From: Bacteroidales bacterium
GTDB taxonomy: Bacteria > Bacteroidota > Bacteroidia > Bacteroidales > WCHB1-69
Length of the DNA: 64,000 nucleotides
Reading direction: 5' to 3'
Assembly: GCA_017454945.1 (NCBI GenBank)
Contig: JAFTCA010000094.1
Coordinates: 1 to 64,000, forward strand
A program made the position numbers and the translations under genes. Within the stretch, counting starts at the first letter, position 1; each line of letters begins with the position of its first letter. Under the pieces are notes generated by a model. The model did no database searches, had not been told where the DNA came from, and saw only the letters and a list, made by a program, of their open reading frames with translations. Positions 16,225-24,963 of this stretch are shown here, one piece after another.

Positions 16225-16240
16225 ATTCCCTTGCGGGAAT
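16225..16240. terminator. Short hairpin after rubrerythrin
   Basis: ATTCCC and GGGAAT form a 6-bp stem around TTGC, starting 6 bases after the rubrerythrin stop. No long T-run follows directly. Confidence 0.4.
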
Positions 16241-16338
16241 TAAGATTTTAGTTGTTAGTTTGAAGTATGACATAAGTCGCTAACAACTAACAACTAAAAT
16301 CTATTTTGAATTCTGAATTTTGAATTTTTAATTTAAGA
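16241..16338. repeat. Intergenic mosaic tract 8, convergent gap
   Basis: The gap between two convergent genes holds the 18-bp inverted repeat followed by AATTCTGAATTTTGAATTTTTAATTT, which is the reverse complement of the AATTCAAAATTC block found in the other tracts. It is a shortened member of the same family. Confidence 0.65.
16243..16302. terminator. 18-bp perfect inverted repeat between convergent genes
   Basis: AGATTTTAGTTGTTAGTT (16243-16260) is repeated as its exact reverse complement at 16285-16302 with a 24-nt loop. Sited between the stops of rubrerythrin and the M23 gene, it could act as a bidirectional terminator. The stem is AT-rich, so a mobile or repeat-derived origin is also possible; a related AGATTTTAGATATTAG block is in tract 6. 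Confidence 0.6.
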
Positions 16339-17328
16339 TTACCTTACCCTCAACTTCTGCCCTACCCGCAGGAAATCGCTGCGAAGACCGTTAAGCTGCT
16401 TGATTCTGCTGACAGAAGTGCGATAGCGGCCCGCAATCTTCGACAGGCAGTCGCCGTTGCGCACGGTGTAATAAACCTTGTCGGAAGAAGATGCCGAACT
16501 GGAAGAGCTTGAGCTGCTGGAAGTGGGTTTCTTGACTTCTGCGGTATTAGATACATTCAAATTCTTAGCATTGAGCGATTTAGCCGATATGTAGAGCGTA
16601 TCGCTATGCAGTTTATAGTTGGTGAAGTCAACAATCTTGTTGGGATTGATGGGGATACCGAGGTAACGCGTCTCGAAATGAAGATGGCTGCCGTACGAGC
16701 GCCCTGTGTTACCGCCCAGACCGATAGTGTCGCCCGCATGGACAAGCTGTCCGGGGTTCACCAGTCGCTGTGAGAGGTGGGCATAATAGGTCTCCATGTT
16801 ATTGTCGTGGCGGATAACCACCAGATTGCCATAACCGCCGGCATTGGCCTTTGAAATGCGCACCATGCCGTCGAAAGCGGCCACCACAGGCGTGCCTGTA
16901 GGATAGCCAAGGTCAACGCCATAGTGCATACGGCGGCGGCGGCGACCATAATTGGAGGTGATTTTGAACTTGGCGGGGTGAACATAGTTGCCGAAAACAA
17001 CCGTGTCGGCCTCTATGTTAGCGCCGTGTGCATAGTGCACCGACAAAATATCGAAATTCTTGTACAGTCCAAAACCTGGCATATTCTTGAAATACGAAAA
17101 GAGCATCGAGCCGGTACCGCCCAAATCCGATTGATAGACAACATTCTCATCCTCATCCAAATAGAAGCCAAGCGTATCAACTTCATCAATACCCTCAGCA
17201 TCGGGAGTCTGCAGTTCCAACGAATTGGCAGACGAATAGTGGGTAAATGGTGTCGGGTCGTTTTGAGCCTTCAGCGTCACAAAAGCCAAGCAAAGAACAG
17301 TAAAAAGGAGTGCTGTTTTTCTGAACAT
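16339..17328 (-). CDS. M23 peptidoglycan endopeptidase with C-terminal LysM
   Basis: About 329 residues from the ATG at 17328, which gives a clear signal peptide ([21 protein letters not shown]). The LytM/M23 domain holds the zinc and catalytic residues in [22 protein letters not shown] and HLHFETRY. A serine-rich linker precedes a C-terminal LysM domain ([29 protein letters not shown]) for peptidoglycan binding. It would cut peptide cross-links in the periplasm, or activate amidases if catalytically weak. The small lipoprotein gene is 32 bp upstream and probably co-transcribed. Confidence 0.93.
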   Translation of the reverse strand: MFRKTALLFTVLCLAFVTLKAQNDPTPFTHYSSANSLELQTPDAEGIDEVDTLGFYLDEDENVVYQSDLGGTGSMLFSYFKNMPGFGLYKNFDILSVHYAHGANIEADTVVFGNYVHPAKFKITSNYGRRRRRMHYGVDLGYPTGTPVVAAFDGMVRISKANAGGYGNLVVIRHDNNMETYYAHLSQRLVNPGQLVHAGDTIGLGGNTGRSYGSHLHFETRYLGIPINPNKIVDFTNYKLHSDTLYISAKSLNAKNLNVSNTAEVKKPTSSSSSSSSSASSSDKVYYTVRNGDCLSKIAGRYRTSVSRIKQLNGLRSDFLRVGQKLRVR

Positions 17329-17360
17329 AATTAAAGCATTGCTGCGACAGCCTTCAAGCA

Positions 17361-17582
17361 CTAGTCGCGTTCGAGATTATAAGTGGTTTTGGGTTTGTTT
17401 TTGATAACATACGGTGTGTTCATCGGGGCCGATTTGGTTCTGGTACGCTGATGATAACGGTACTGCGAGCCACGCTGCGACTTCTTCACCGACGTGTGGT
17501 TATATGAGTTGCAGGAAGCGAACATCAAGCCCGAACAAACGACTAACATGAGCAGATAAGAAAAAAATCTTTTCGTTTTCAT
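17361..17582 (-). CDS. Small basic lipoprotein, unknown function
   Basis: I take the start at the ATG at 17582, giving 73 residues with a lipoprotein signal ([13 protein letters not shown]...LMFASC). The mature part is only about 50 residues and rich in Lys, Arg, Tyr and Thr ([18 protein letters not shown]), with no known domain. The frame is open for 33 more codons upstream but that part does not look like a signal peptide. Its place directly before an M23/LysM peptidase suggests a cell-wall role; no function is recognised. Confidence 0.6.
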   Translation of the reverse strand: MKTKRFFSYLLMLVVCSGLMFASCNSYNHTSVKKSQRGSQYRYHQRTRTKSAPMNTPYVIKNKPKTTYNLERD

Positions 17583-17716
17583 TGTCCACATTTTTAAACT
17601 CGCATCATCCGCTGCCGCCGCTATTCGCGCATTCACGCCAGCCTTCCGACGCTTATAATTCATTGTATAAAATTCATCCATTCAAGTAGGAATACAAAAT
17701 ACTCCATACGAGATGG

Positions 17717-17746
17717 CAAATTTACACATTTTTTTTAAACAAACAA
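17717..17746 (-). promoter_or_regulatory. Promoter for the small lipoprotein and M23 genes
   Basis: On the minus strand TTG (17744-17746) and TAAATTTG (17717-17724) are 19 nt apart. Transcription would start near 17710, leaving an approximately 130-nt leader before the lipoprotein ATG at 17582. Confidence 0.55.
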
Positions 17747-17765
17747 GAAGTGCCGATAAAAAGCG

Positions 17766-19250
17766 CTACAGTTTTTTCAAATCCTTGAGTTTGAACGACC
17801 GCAGGAAAGAGATGGGAATCACGCCTGTTGCCAGTGCCAGCAGGCAGGCGGCAACGGCAGAAGCCACGAAGTTCCACAAGGTGGACATCGGCAGCGAACC
17901 GGCAGCATGTGCCATGAGAGTCACAATTGCCATTACCACTTCCGGCAACAAAAAGGCATAAATCAGACAACGCAACCAAGGCACAGCCGATGCGGGCAGG
18001 TGCAGCTTGCGGAAAGCAATCCACAGTTGCAGCACCGACACGACGGTCTGCGTGGAGAGGCTGGCAATGGCGGCTCCCACCGCATGCATACGCGGGATGA
18101 GCAGCAGATTGACAATCACATTGACCGCTATACCAGCCAACGCCGTGATATTGAGCAATTTCATATCGCCATTAGCCGTAAGCAGCGTGCCGAAAATATA
18201 AGTGAACGAAATAGGAATAATGCCCGGAATGAGCCACCTGAAGACAGCGGCACTTTCTTCTATATGCGATGTATATAACAGATTCAGAACTGGATAGCGA
18301 TAAACAAGCAACAGCACCACCGATGTAACTGAGAAAAAGAAAAGCAGTGAAAACGAAGCCCTGATAATAGGAGTCAAATCCTCTTTTTCTTTCAACATTT
18401 TGGAAAAGAGCGGCAACAGAATCACCGAGAAGAGGTAGGCTATCATCACCATCGCATCGAGCAGACGGAAAGCGGAAGCATAGATGCCGGCCTCAAACGT
18501 GGAGATGTTGCCAGGCAGCAGCCGCTCAATCATCACCGAGTCGATGCGGTTGTAGAACGACATGAGCAAGTACAGCACTGCAAAAGGCAGGCTCTTCTTG
18601 AGGATGACGCCCCAGAAGGCCACGTTGAACGACAATGGCTGCGGCTTGCCCTTAGCAATAACAATCATCAGGGCAATAACAGCTGCAATGAGGTAAGCGG
18701 CAGTCTGGCAATAGACAAACCACTCTATTCTAAATGGTTCCGGCGTCACATTACCCCAAAGAAGGATACCGCAGAAGATAATCGTCAGCAGACGGTCGAG
18801 CACCGAGAGCACGCTGTCGGTCTTGAACATCATCAAGGCAGAAACATTGGACCGCAGGTAGAGAATGAACGAGTTAAGTATTTGATTGACAGCAGTCCAG
18901 AAGAGGATTTTCATCTGCAGGCTACCGTAGCCGATGATGGCGGCCACACCGAACGTAACGCCCAAATAGACAATGCCAAGCAGCATTTTGAGCGTGATGA
19001 TGCCCGACAAATGCTTCGAGAGCAGCTGCGAGTGGCGGGCGATGTTGCGATTATTGAAATTGGTGATACCCATGTCCAACAGCATGTTGAACAGGTAAGT
19101 GAAGTTGAAGACAGCGAAATAGAGTCCGTAGTCGGCGGCCCCCACGCTATTTTGCACTCCCACATCAATTCCCAGTATCCAGAACGGCTTGATAAGCAGA
19201 TTCAGGAAAATCAGGAAGCAGATGTTGAAGACAAAATTCTGTTGTTTCAT
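17766..19250 (-). CDS. Polysaccharide/lipid flippase, MOP superfamily (Wzx-like)
   Basis: The 494-residue protein has about 14 hydrophobic segments and the layout of polysaccharide transport proteins of the MOP superfamily that flip undecaprenyl-linked oligosaccharides across the inner membrane. The N-terminal FNICFLIFLNLLIKPFWILGID and the FNLTYLFNMLLDMGITNFNNR-like region (about 50-70) fit the Wzx/RfbX family. No capsule cluster surrounds it, so the cargo could be a lipid-linked sugar made elsewhere. It lies 24 bp downstream of leuS on the same strand and is probably co-transcribed with it. Confidence 0.85.
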   Translation of the reverse strand: MKQQNFVFNICFLIFLNLLIKPFWILGIDVGVQNSVGAADYGLYFAVFNFTYLFNMLLDMGITNFNNRNIARHSQLLSKHLSGIITLKMLLGIVYLGVTFGVAAIIGYGSLQMKILFWTAVNQILNSFILYLRSNVSALMMFKTDSVLSVLDRLLTIIFCGILLWGNVTPEPFRIEWFVYCQTAAYLIAAVIALMIVIAKGKPQPLSFNVAFWGVILKKSLPFAVLYLLMSFYNRIDSVMIERLLPGNISTFEAGIYASAFRLLDAMVMIAYLFSVILLPLFSKMLKEKEDLTPIIRASFSLLFFFSVTSVVLLLVYRYPVLNLLYTSHIEESAAVFRWLIPGIIPISFTYIFGTLLTANGDMKLLNITALAGIAVNVIVNLLLIPRMHAVGAAIASLSTQTVVSVLQLWIAFRKLHLPASAVPWLRCLIYAFLLPEVVMAIVTLMAHAAGSLPMSTLWNFVASAVAACLLALATGVIPISFLRSFKLKDLKKL

Positions 19251-19274
19251 ACGGATTTACGCCAGCCGACGCGC

Positions 19275-22109
19275 CTAACAAACAATATTGACAATTTTGC
19301 GAGGCACGACAATCACCTTTTTCGGTGTCTTGCCATCCAGCCAACGCTGCACGCTCTCATCCTGCAAAACCAGTTCTTCAATTTCCTTCACGCCCAAATC
19401 AAGCGGTATCTCCTTCTGGTACTTTGTTTTACCATTGAAAGATATGGGATATTTATAGCTGGTTTCTTTCAGATATTTCTCATCAAAAGCGGGGAACGAG
19501 GCCGTCACCACCGATGTGTCATGTCCGAGCAGACTCCACAACTCTTCGGCAATGTGCGGGGCGTAGGCCGAAATGAGCACGGTGAGCGGCTCCAACACCT
19601 TGCGTTTGTTGCACTTCTTCTCCAGCAACTCGTTGGTGCAAATCATAAACGCACTGACCGCAGTGTTGAACGAAAAGCGCTCGTTGTCTTCTTCTATCTT
19701 CTTGATGGTCTTGTGAAGAATCTTGTACTCCTCAGCCGTCGGCTCTTCGTCGCTGACGCAGAAGTTCTGCTCGCCATCGTGGAAAAGACGCCAGAATTTT
19801 CGGATGAAGCGGAACACGCCTTCAATGCCGTTGGTGTCCCACGGCTTGGCCAATTCCACAGGACCGAGGAACATCTCGTACATACGCAATGTGTCGGCGC
19901 CGTATTTCTCTACCAAGTCATCGGGGTTCTGTACGTTGTACTTCGACTTCGACATTTTTTCCACTTCCCAACCGCAGATGTACTTGTCGTCTTCGAGAAC
20001 AAACTCGGCGTCCTTGAAGTCGGGCATCCAATTACAGAAAGCTTCAATGTCAAGAACATCATTATGTACAATATTGACATCCACGTGGATAGGCGTCGTC
20101 TCATAATCCTTGCGCAAATTGAGCGACACGAACTTGTTGGTGCCCACCACGCGATAAACGAAGTTGGAACGGCCTTGAATCATACCTTGGTTGATCAACT
20201 TCTTGAAGGGCTCATCCTTGCAGCTGATGCCAAGGTCGAAGAGGAACTTGTTCCAGAAACGGGCATAAATGAGGTGGCCGGTACCATGTTCAGCACCACC
20301 GACATAGAGATCCACATTCTGCCAGTACTCATCGGCCTCTTTGCTAACAAGACAAGTGTCGTTGTGCGGATCCATATAGCGCAGATAGTAAGCGCTGGAG
20401 CCTGCAAAGCCGGGCATGGTGCTGTATTCGCGCTGATAACCGTTGTAAGTCCAATTCTTGGCGCGGGCCAACGGCGGTTCACCGGTCTCGGTGGGCAGGA
20501 ACTGGTCAACTTCGGGCAAAAGCACGGGCAACTCCGATTCGGGTACGGGGTAAGGCATGCCATCCTTGTAATAGATGGGGAACGGCTCGCCCCAGTAGCG
20601 CTGGCGACTGAAGATGGCGTCGCGCAGACGGTAGTTGATGGTGCGATAACCAATACCCATCGTCTGAATCTTCTCAATCACAGCCTTGCCGCCTTCCTTG
20701 ACGGTCATGCCGTCGATGAAGCCACTGTTGACGCAGTAGCCGGTTTTGCTGTCCATGCTCTCTTCCCACGTGTCGGGGTCGCTAACCTCGTTGGGCTGCG
20801 GAGCAACCACCTGACGGATAGGCAGATTGAAATGGCGGGCAAAGGCAAAGTCGCGACTATCGTGGGCGGGCACAGCCATGATAGCACCCGTGCCATAGTC
20901 AGACAACACATAGTCGCTGACCCAAATGGGAATATGCTCTTCAGTAATTGGATTTACAGCATAAGCACCTGTAAATACGCCGCTTACCTTCTTCACTTCG
21001 GCCTGACGCTCACGTTCGGAGCGGTTCTTAGCCCAGGTGACGTAGGCTTCCACTTCCGCTTTCTGCTCGGGCGTAGTGATAGCTTCAATCATCTCATGTT
21101 CAGGACATAACACCATAAAAGTCACACCAAAGATGGTATCGGGACGTGTGGTGAAGATTTCGAAAGCAGGTTCGCTCTGAACATCACAATTACCGCCCAT
21201 ATAGAGTTTCTTCCAGTCCAAATCATCATTTTTGGCCAGCGGGAAGCATACAGCGGCACCCTCGCTCCTACCAATCCAGTTGCGCTGAATCTCCTTGAGC
21301 GAATCGGTCCATTCAACAGTTTCGAGGCCTTGCAGCAGTCGCTCAGCGTATGCAGAAACGCGCAATATCCACTGTTTCATTTGTTTACGTTCAACGGGAT
21401 AGCCACCACGCACCGACAGACCATTAACCACCTCATCATTGGCGAGCACGGTTCCCAATTTGGGGCACCAGTTGACCCACGTGTCGGCAAGGTACGCCAA
21501 ACGGTAATTCATGAGGTACGTCTGCTGCTCCTTCTCAGAGGCGGAATTCCATTCCTCGGCAGAAAGCTCTAACGGTTCGGTCTGTGCCACGTTAAGGCCT
21601 TCCGTGCCTTGCGCCGACAGGTGAGCAGCCAGTTTTTCAATAGGCTGGGCCTTCTGCAAATTATTGTCGTAATAATGGTTAAACAGCTGGATGAAAACCC
21701 ATTGCGTCCATTTATAATAATCAGGATCACAAGTCTTAAATGAGCGGTCCCAATCGAAAGAGAAACCGATTTTGTCGAGCTGCTCACGGTAGCGGTTCAC
21801 ATTCTTCTCGGTAGTCACAGCCGGATGCTGTCCCGTCTGGATGGCATACTGCTCGGCAGGCAGACCAAAGGCGTCGTAACCCATGGGGTGCAACACATTG
21901 AAGCCCTTCTGACGTTTGTAGCGTGCGTAGATGTCCGAAGCGATGTAACCCAGCGGATGTCCCACATGCAAACCTGCTCCCGAAGGATAAGGGAACATGT
22001 CCAAAACATAGTATTTCTGCTTGGAAGCATCCGTCTCGGTTTTGTAGATATGCTTCTCACGCCAAATCCGCTGCCATTTTTTTTCGATATCGCTAAAGTT
22101 GTAATCCAT
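19275..22109 (-). CDS. leuS: Leucyl-tRNA synthetase
   Basis: A complete 944-residue class Ia synthetase that charges tRNALeu. The ATP-binding HIGH motif is HVGH at residues 48-51. The CP1 editing domain spans roughly residues 230-430 (with [12 protein letters not shown] and TGAYAVNP). The KMSKS motif lies near residue 718 in [13 protein letters not shown]. The anticodon-binding domain follows and the C-terminal tail ends in IVNIVC. The length is normal for bacterial LeuRS. The start matches the conserved [13 protein letters not shown]. The flippase gene follows 24 bp later. Confidence 0.98.
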   Translation of the reverse strand: MDYNFSDIEKKWQRIWREKHIYKTETDASKQKYYVLDMFPYPSGAGLHVGHPLGYIASDIYARYKRQKGFNVLHPMGYDAFGLPAEQYAIQTGQHPAVTTEKNVNRYREQLDKIGFSFDWDRSFKTCDPDYYKWTQWVFIQLFNHYYDNNLQKAQPIEKLAAHLSAQGTEGLNVAQTEPLELSAEEWNSASEKEQQTYLMNYRLAYLADTWVNWCPKLGTVLANDEVVNGLSVRGGYPVERKQMKQWILRVSAYAERLLQGLETVEWTDSLKEIQRNWIGRSEGAAVCFPLAKNDDLDWKKLYMGGNCDVQSEPAFEIFTTRPDTIFGVTFMVLCPEHEMIEAITTPEQKAEVEAYVTWAKNRSERERQAEVKKVSGVFTGAYAVNPITEEHIPIWVSDYVLSDYGTGAIMAVPAHDSRDFAFARHFNLPIRQVVAPQPNEVSDPDTWEESMDSKTGYCVNSGFIDGMTVKEGGKAVIEKIQTMGIGYRTINYRLRDAIFSRQRYWGEPFPIYYKDGMPYPVPESELPVLLPEVDQFLPTETGEPPLARAKNWTYNGYQREYSTMPGFAGSSAYYLRYMDPHNDTCLVSKEADEYWQNVDLYVGGAEHGTGHLIYARFWNKFLFDLGISCKDEPFKKLINQGMIQGRSNFVYRVVGTNKFVSLNLRKDYETTPIHVDVNIVHNDVLDIEAFCNWMPDFKDAEFVLEDDKYICGWEVEKMSKSKYNVQNPDDLVEKYGADTLRMYEMFLGPVELAKPWDTNGIEGVFRFIRKFWRLFHDGEQNFCVSDEEPTAEEYKILHKTIKKIEEDNERFSFNTAVSAFMICTNELLEKKCNKRKVLEPLTVLISAYAPHIAEELWSLLGHDTSVVTASFPAFDEKYLKETSYKYPISFNGKTKYQKEIPLDLGVKEIEELVLQDESVQRWLDGKTPKKVIVVPRKIVNIVC

Positions 22110-22157
22110 TGTATGACTTTAATTTATGAGTTTCAGTATACTATTTTTTAGAAAAGG

Positions 22158-22165
22158 CAAATATA
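22158..22165 (-). promoter_or_regulatory. -7 element upstream of leuS
   Basis: TATATTTG on the minus strand lies 48 bases upstream of the leuS ATG. No good TTTG is found 19-21 nt farther up, where tract 9 begins; the element is outside the tract, between it and leuS. Confidence 0.4.
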
Positions 22166-22190
22166 CGGGAAAATGTAGAATTATGAGAGC

Positions 22191-22306
22191 GAAAAGTTAA
22201 GAAGTTAAGAAACTAAGAAGTTAAGGGTTATTGAATTTTGAATTTGTTCTCTGTTCTTTGTTCTTTGTTCTCTGTTCTTTGTTCTTTGAATTTTGAATTT
22301 TGAATT
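22191..22306 (-). repeat. Intergenic low-complexity mosaic tract 9
   Basis: On the minus strand AATTCAAAATTC units are followed by about seven 7-nt GAACAAA/GAACAGA units, another AATTC block and CTTAACTTCTTAGTTTC units. It starts at the lytR stop codon and points to leuS, 80 bases farther on. Confidence 0.8.
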
Positions 22307-23035
22307 CTATCTCTCCACAAACCTTCTCATCACCTCGTCTTTGTAATTATTGCCTACAGGCAGCATATTGCCGGCCACCGACACCGTATTTCCATCTAAG
22401 AAATCGATATGTTTTTTGGAAATGATATAGGTTTTGTGTATGCGGATGAAGTCGGCGGCGGGGAGTTCCTCCTCGAGTTTTTTCAACGAATAGAGGGCCA
22501 TAATCTTGCGTGTGGCGGTATGGAAGGTCACATATTCGCGTTGGCTCTCAACATAGAGAATCTCATCGAAGTTGATCTTGTACAGACGGCGGTCGGCCTT
22601 CACCAGCAGATGGTCGCGGGGCTCTTCAGCCGGCGCCGTGTCCGCATCGGCAAGGTCGGCTTTCGCTTTCAGTGCCAGCAACTGCATGGCCTTGTTCACC
22701 GCCTGACTAAAGCGAGGGAACGAGATAGGCTTCAACAGATAATCGACCACACCAAGGTCGTAGCCCTGTACGGCATAGTCGCTGTAAGCCGTGGTGAAGA
22801 TGACGGCCATATCCGATGGCAGCACTTTCACCAGCTCCACCCCCGACATATCGGGCATCTGGATGTCCGTGAGCAGAATGTCCACCCGCTGGCTGTTGAT
22901 CAGCGTCATGGCCTCCATGGCATTGGCACAGCAGCCCACCAGCTTGAGTTGCGGCAGCTTGTTCACATACTCGGTCAACAGCACACGCGCCGGATTCTCA
23001 TCATCGGCAATCAATATATGATAGGGGGCGTTCAT
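22307..23035 (-). CDS. LytTR-family response regulator
   Basis: The 242-residue regulator has a receiver domain (about 5-120; acidic pocket DDE at 11-13, phospho-acceptor Asp57 in DILLTDIQMPD, conserved Lys in YLLKPISF) and a C-terminal LytTR DNA-binding domain (about 145-240; VKADRRLYKINFDEILYVESQREYV, FIRIHKTYIISKKHI). Its start overlaps the end of the histidine kinase gene by 4 bp, so they form a two-component pair. LytTR systems often control envelope or transport genes; the targets are not visible here. Confidence 0.93.
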   Translation of the reverse strand: MNAPYHILIADDENPARVLLTEYVNKLPQLKLVGCCANAMEAMTLINSQRVDILLTDIQMPDMSGVELVKVLPSDMAVIFTTAYSDYAVQGYDLGVVDYLLKPISFPRFSQAVNKAMQLLALKAKADLADADTAPAEEPRDHLLVKADRRLYKINFDEILYVESQREYVTFHTATRKIMALYSLKKLEEELPAADFIRIHKTYIISKKHIDFLDGNTVSVAGNMLPVGNNYKDEVMRRFVER

Positions 23036-24072
23036 TTTTCTAACAAATTGATATTCAATAATACATGATAAGTATCACCTTCATCTTTAATCTCCAATTG
23101 ATACTTTTTATCATAATAATGCTGCAGCTGCTGCACCACATTGGAGATGCCGATACCGTCGCGCTGCTTGGAAACCACCTGTGACACAGCACTTTTGGTA
23201 TTAATAGCTTCAAAGGCAAGTCGGCCATTCTCCACCCCTATCTCAATCTTGATGTAGCCATTCGCATTAGTGGCTATGTCGCCATGGATAAAGCAGTTTT
23301 CGACCAGCGGTTGCAAAAGCATAGGCGGAATCAGCAAACTGGTATTATCCACCCGATGGTGATAAGTGATGTCCTTCTCGCCGTATTTCACCTTCTGCAG
23401 ATTGATATAATTCTGTATATAATTGATTTCCTTTCCAATAGGAACATAATCCGACTGGCATTCATCGGTAATGTAGCGACACATGTCGGCCATTTGCAGT
23501 ATCGATTCAGGAGCTTTCTCATCGTGCGTATAGACCAGCGAATAGATATTATTGAGCGTATTGAATACAAAATGCGGGTTGAGTTGCGAGCGCAACATTC
23601 TCACTTCCATCTCTTTCTTCTCCATCTGCAGTTGCTCCAAATTGCACTGCTTGCGCGAATAGTTCGACAGCAGCCATGTAATATAGGTACCAAGCACCAG
23701 CATCGCCACCTTAAAGAAATGATAGATATCCCTTTCGGGAATACGTTCCACCGAAACCAAATCTAAGATAAGATTGTCGAGTTGCACTAACAGCAAAATC
23801 GTCACCATCAAAACGGCAAACATGACCAGATAGGTGTGGTATTTCTTTTTCTTTTCGAAATATCTGTGTATCAGTGTACATATATCATAAAAAAACATCA
23901 GATACAAAGCATCGACAAAAGAGAAGATGGCCGCATTACGTATGTTGAAACGGTAGCCGCCCAAAAACAGCAATAGGAATATGCAGATAAAGACAATAAT
24001 ACTTTGATGTCTCCTTAATAGACCATCCCACAACCTTTTACCCCATGTAGAGACATCTGTACTCTTATTCAT
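23032..24072 (-). CDS. LytS-like sensor histidine kinase (His_kinase family)
   Basis: A 346-residue kinase with four predicted membrane segments (roughly residues 24-40, 48-66, 80-105 and 120-137) and no obvious extracytoplasmic sensor domain. The phospho-accepting His167 is in RSQLNPHFVFNTLNNIYSL, the hallmark of the LytS/YehU class. The ATPase part has VPIGKEINYIQNYINLQKVKYG, PPMLLQPLVENCFIHG and GIGISNVVQQL. It phosphorylates the LytTR regulator whose gene overlaps its stop codon. The signal is unknown. It follows prmA by 11 bp. Confidence 0.93.
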   Translation of the reverse strand: MNKSTDVSTWGKRLWDGLLRRHQSIIVFICIFLLLFLGGYRFNIRNAAIFSFVDALYLMFFYDICTLIHRYFEKKKKYHTYLVMFAVLMVTILLLVQLDNLILDLVSVERIPERDIYHFFKVAMLVLGTYITWLLSNYSRKQCNLEQLQMEKKEMEVRMLRSQLNPHFVFNTLNNIYSLVYTHDEKAPESILQMADMCRYITDECQSDYVPIGKEINYIQNYINLQKVKYGEKDITYHHRVDNTSLLIPPMLLQPLVENCFIHGDIATNANGYIKIEIGVENGRLAFEAINTKSAVSQVVSKQRDGIGISNVVQQLQHYYDKKYQLEIKDEGDTYHVLLNINLLEK

Positions 24073-24083
24073 AAAGGTTGTTT

Positions 24084-24932
24084 TTAATCGTGGCGACGCT
24101 GAAATTTGGCAGCCACCCAGTTGTTTTTCTCTTTATTGGAAACAAAATCGAGGCCACAGCGGGCGGCTTCGGCTTTGATGGCATCCAAATCTTCACCTTG
24201 GTAGAAGCCGCTAAAGAAGATTATACCGTTATCATTCAATACCTTAACATAATACTGCATATCGCGCAGCAGAATATTGCGGTTGATGTTGGCGATAATC
24301 ACATCGTAGTGCATATCGTGCAAGGCGGAGGCATCGCCTAAGATAACGCGAATGTCAGAAACGCCGTTGCGGGCGTTGTTCTCAATGTTATTCTCGTAGG
24401 CCCACTCGTCGTTATCGATGGCGGTCACAGGTGATGCGCCGCGCATACGCGCAAGAATCGCTAACACACCGGTGCCGGCGCCCATATCGAGCAGTTCCTT
24501 GCCAGCCAGCGGCTCTTCGAGCACGTACTCAATCATCAGAGAAGTGGTCTCGTGGTGGGCCGTGCCAAACGACATCTTCGGTTCGATGACGATTTCAAAG
24601 TCAACATCATCGCGATGCGGATGAAACGGCGCACGGATATAGCAGCGATTGGCAATGAGTACAGGTGAGTAGTTCGACTCCCACAGCGCATTCCAGTTCT
24701 GCGCCTCAATCACCGATGTCGTATAGGTCACCTCCACCCCGAAAGGATTCTCTTTCAGCAGTTGGCGAACAACCTCTTCATCATAATCCGACTCTTTCAC
24801 ATACGCCAATAGCGTAGTTTCTGAGTCACCGTCCATAAAGCTGTCGCAGCCAGCATCCGACAAGATAGAGGTGAAGACATCCTTCCACGGGTCGGCGGCC
24901 GGCAACGAGAGTTTGAGTTCTATATAGTTCAT
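24084..24932 (-). CDS. prmA: Ribosomal protein L11 methyltransferase
   Basis: The 282-residue SAM-dependent methyltransferase matches PrmA, which trimethylates L11 of the large ribosomal subunit. The SAM-binding motif I is LLDMGAGTGVLAILA (about residue 146) followed by AIDNDEWAYENN, and the NPPY-like substrate loop is represented by IIANINRNILL. The N-terminal L11-binding ferredoxin-like domain occupies roughly residues 1-60. It sits between the PepSY-like gene and the LytS kinase on the same strand; there is no obvious functional link apart from operon sharing. Confidence 0.93.
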   Translation of the reverse strand: MNYIELKLSLPAADPWKDVFTSILSDAGCDSFMDGDSETTLLAYVKESDYDEEVVRQLLKENPFGVEVTYTTSVIEAQNWNALWESNYSPVLIANRCYIRAPFHPHRDDVDFEIVIEPKMSFGTAHHETTSLMIEYVLEEPLAGKELLDMGAGTGVLAILARMRGASPVTAIDNDEWAYENNIENNARNGVSDIRVILGDASALHDMHYDVIIANINRNILLRDMQYYVKVLNDNGIIFFSGFYQGEDLDAIKAEAARCGLDFVSNKEKNNWVAAKFQRRHD

Positions 24933-24963
24933 CTTAAGTATTTTAAGCCTTGCAGATCAGCTA

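Noticed and set aside
18882..21110. A 742-codon plus-strand open frame
   Set aside because: It lies antisense to the flippase and leuS genes, which have clear family motifs. Its product has no recognisable domain and reflects codon bias of the opposite strand.
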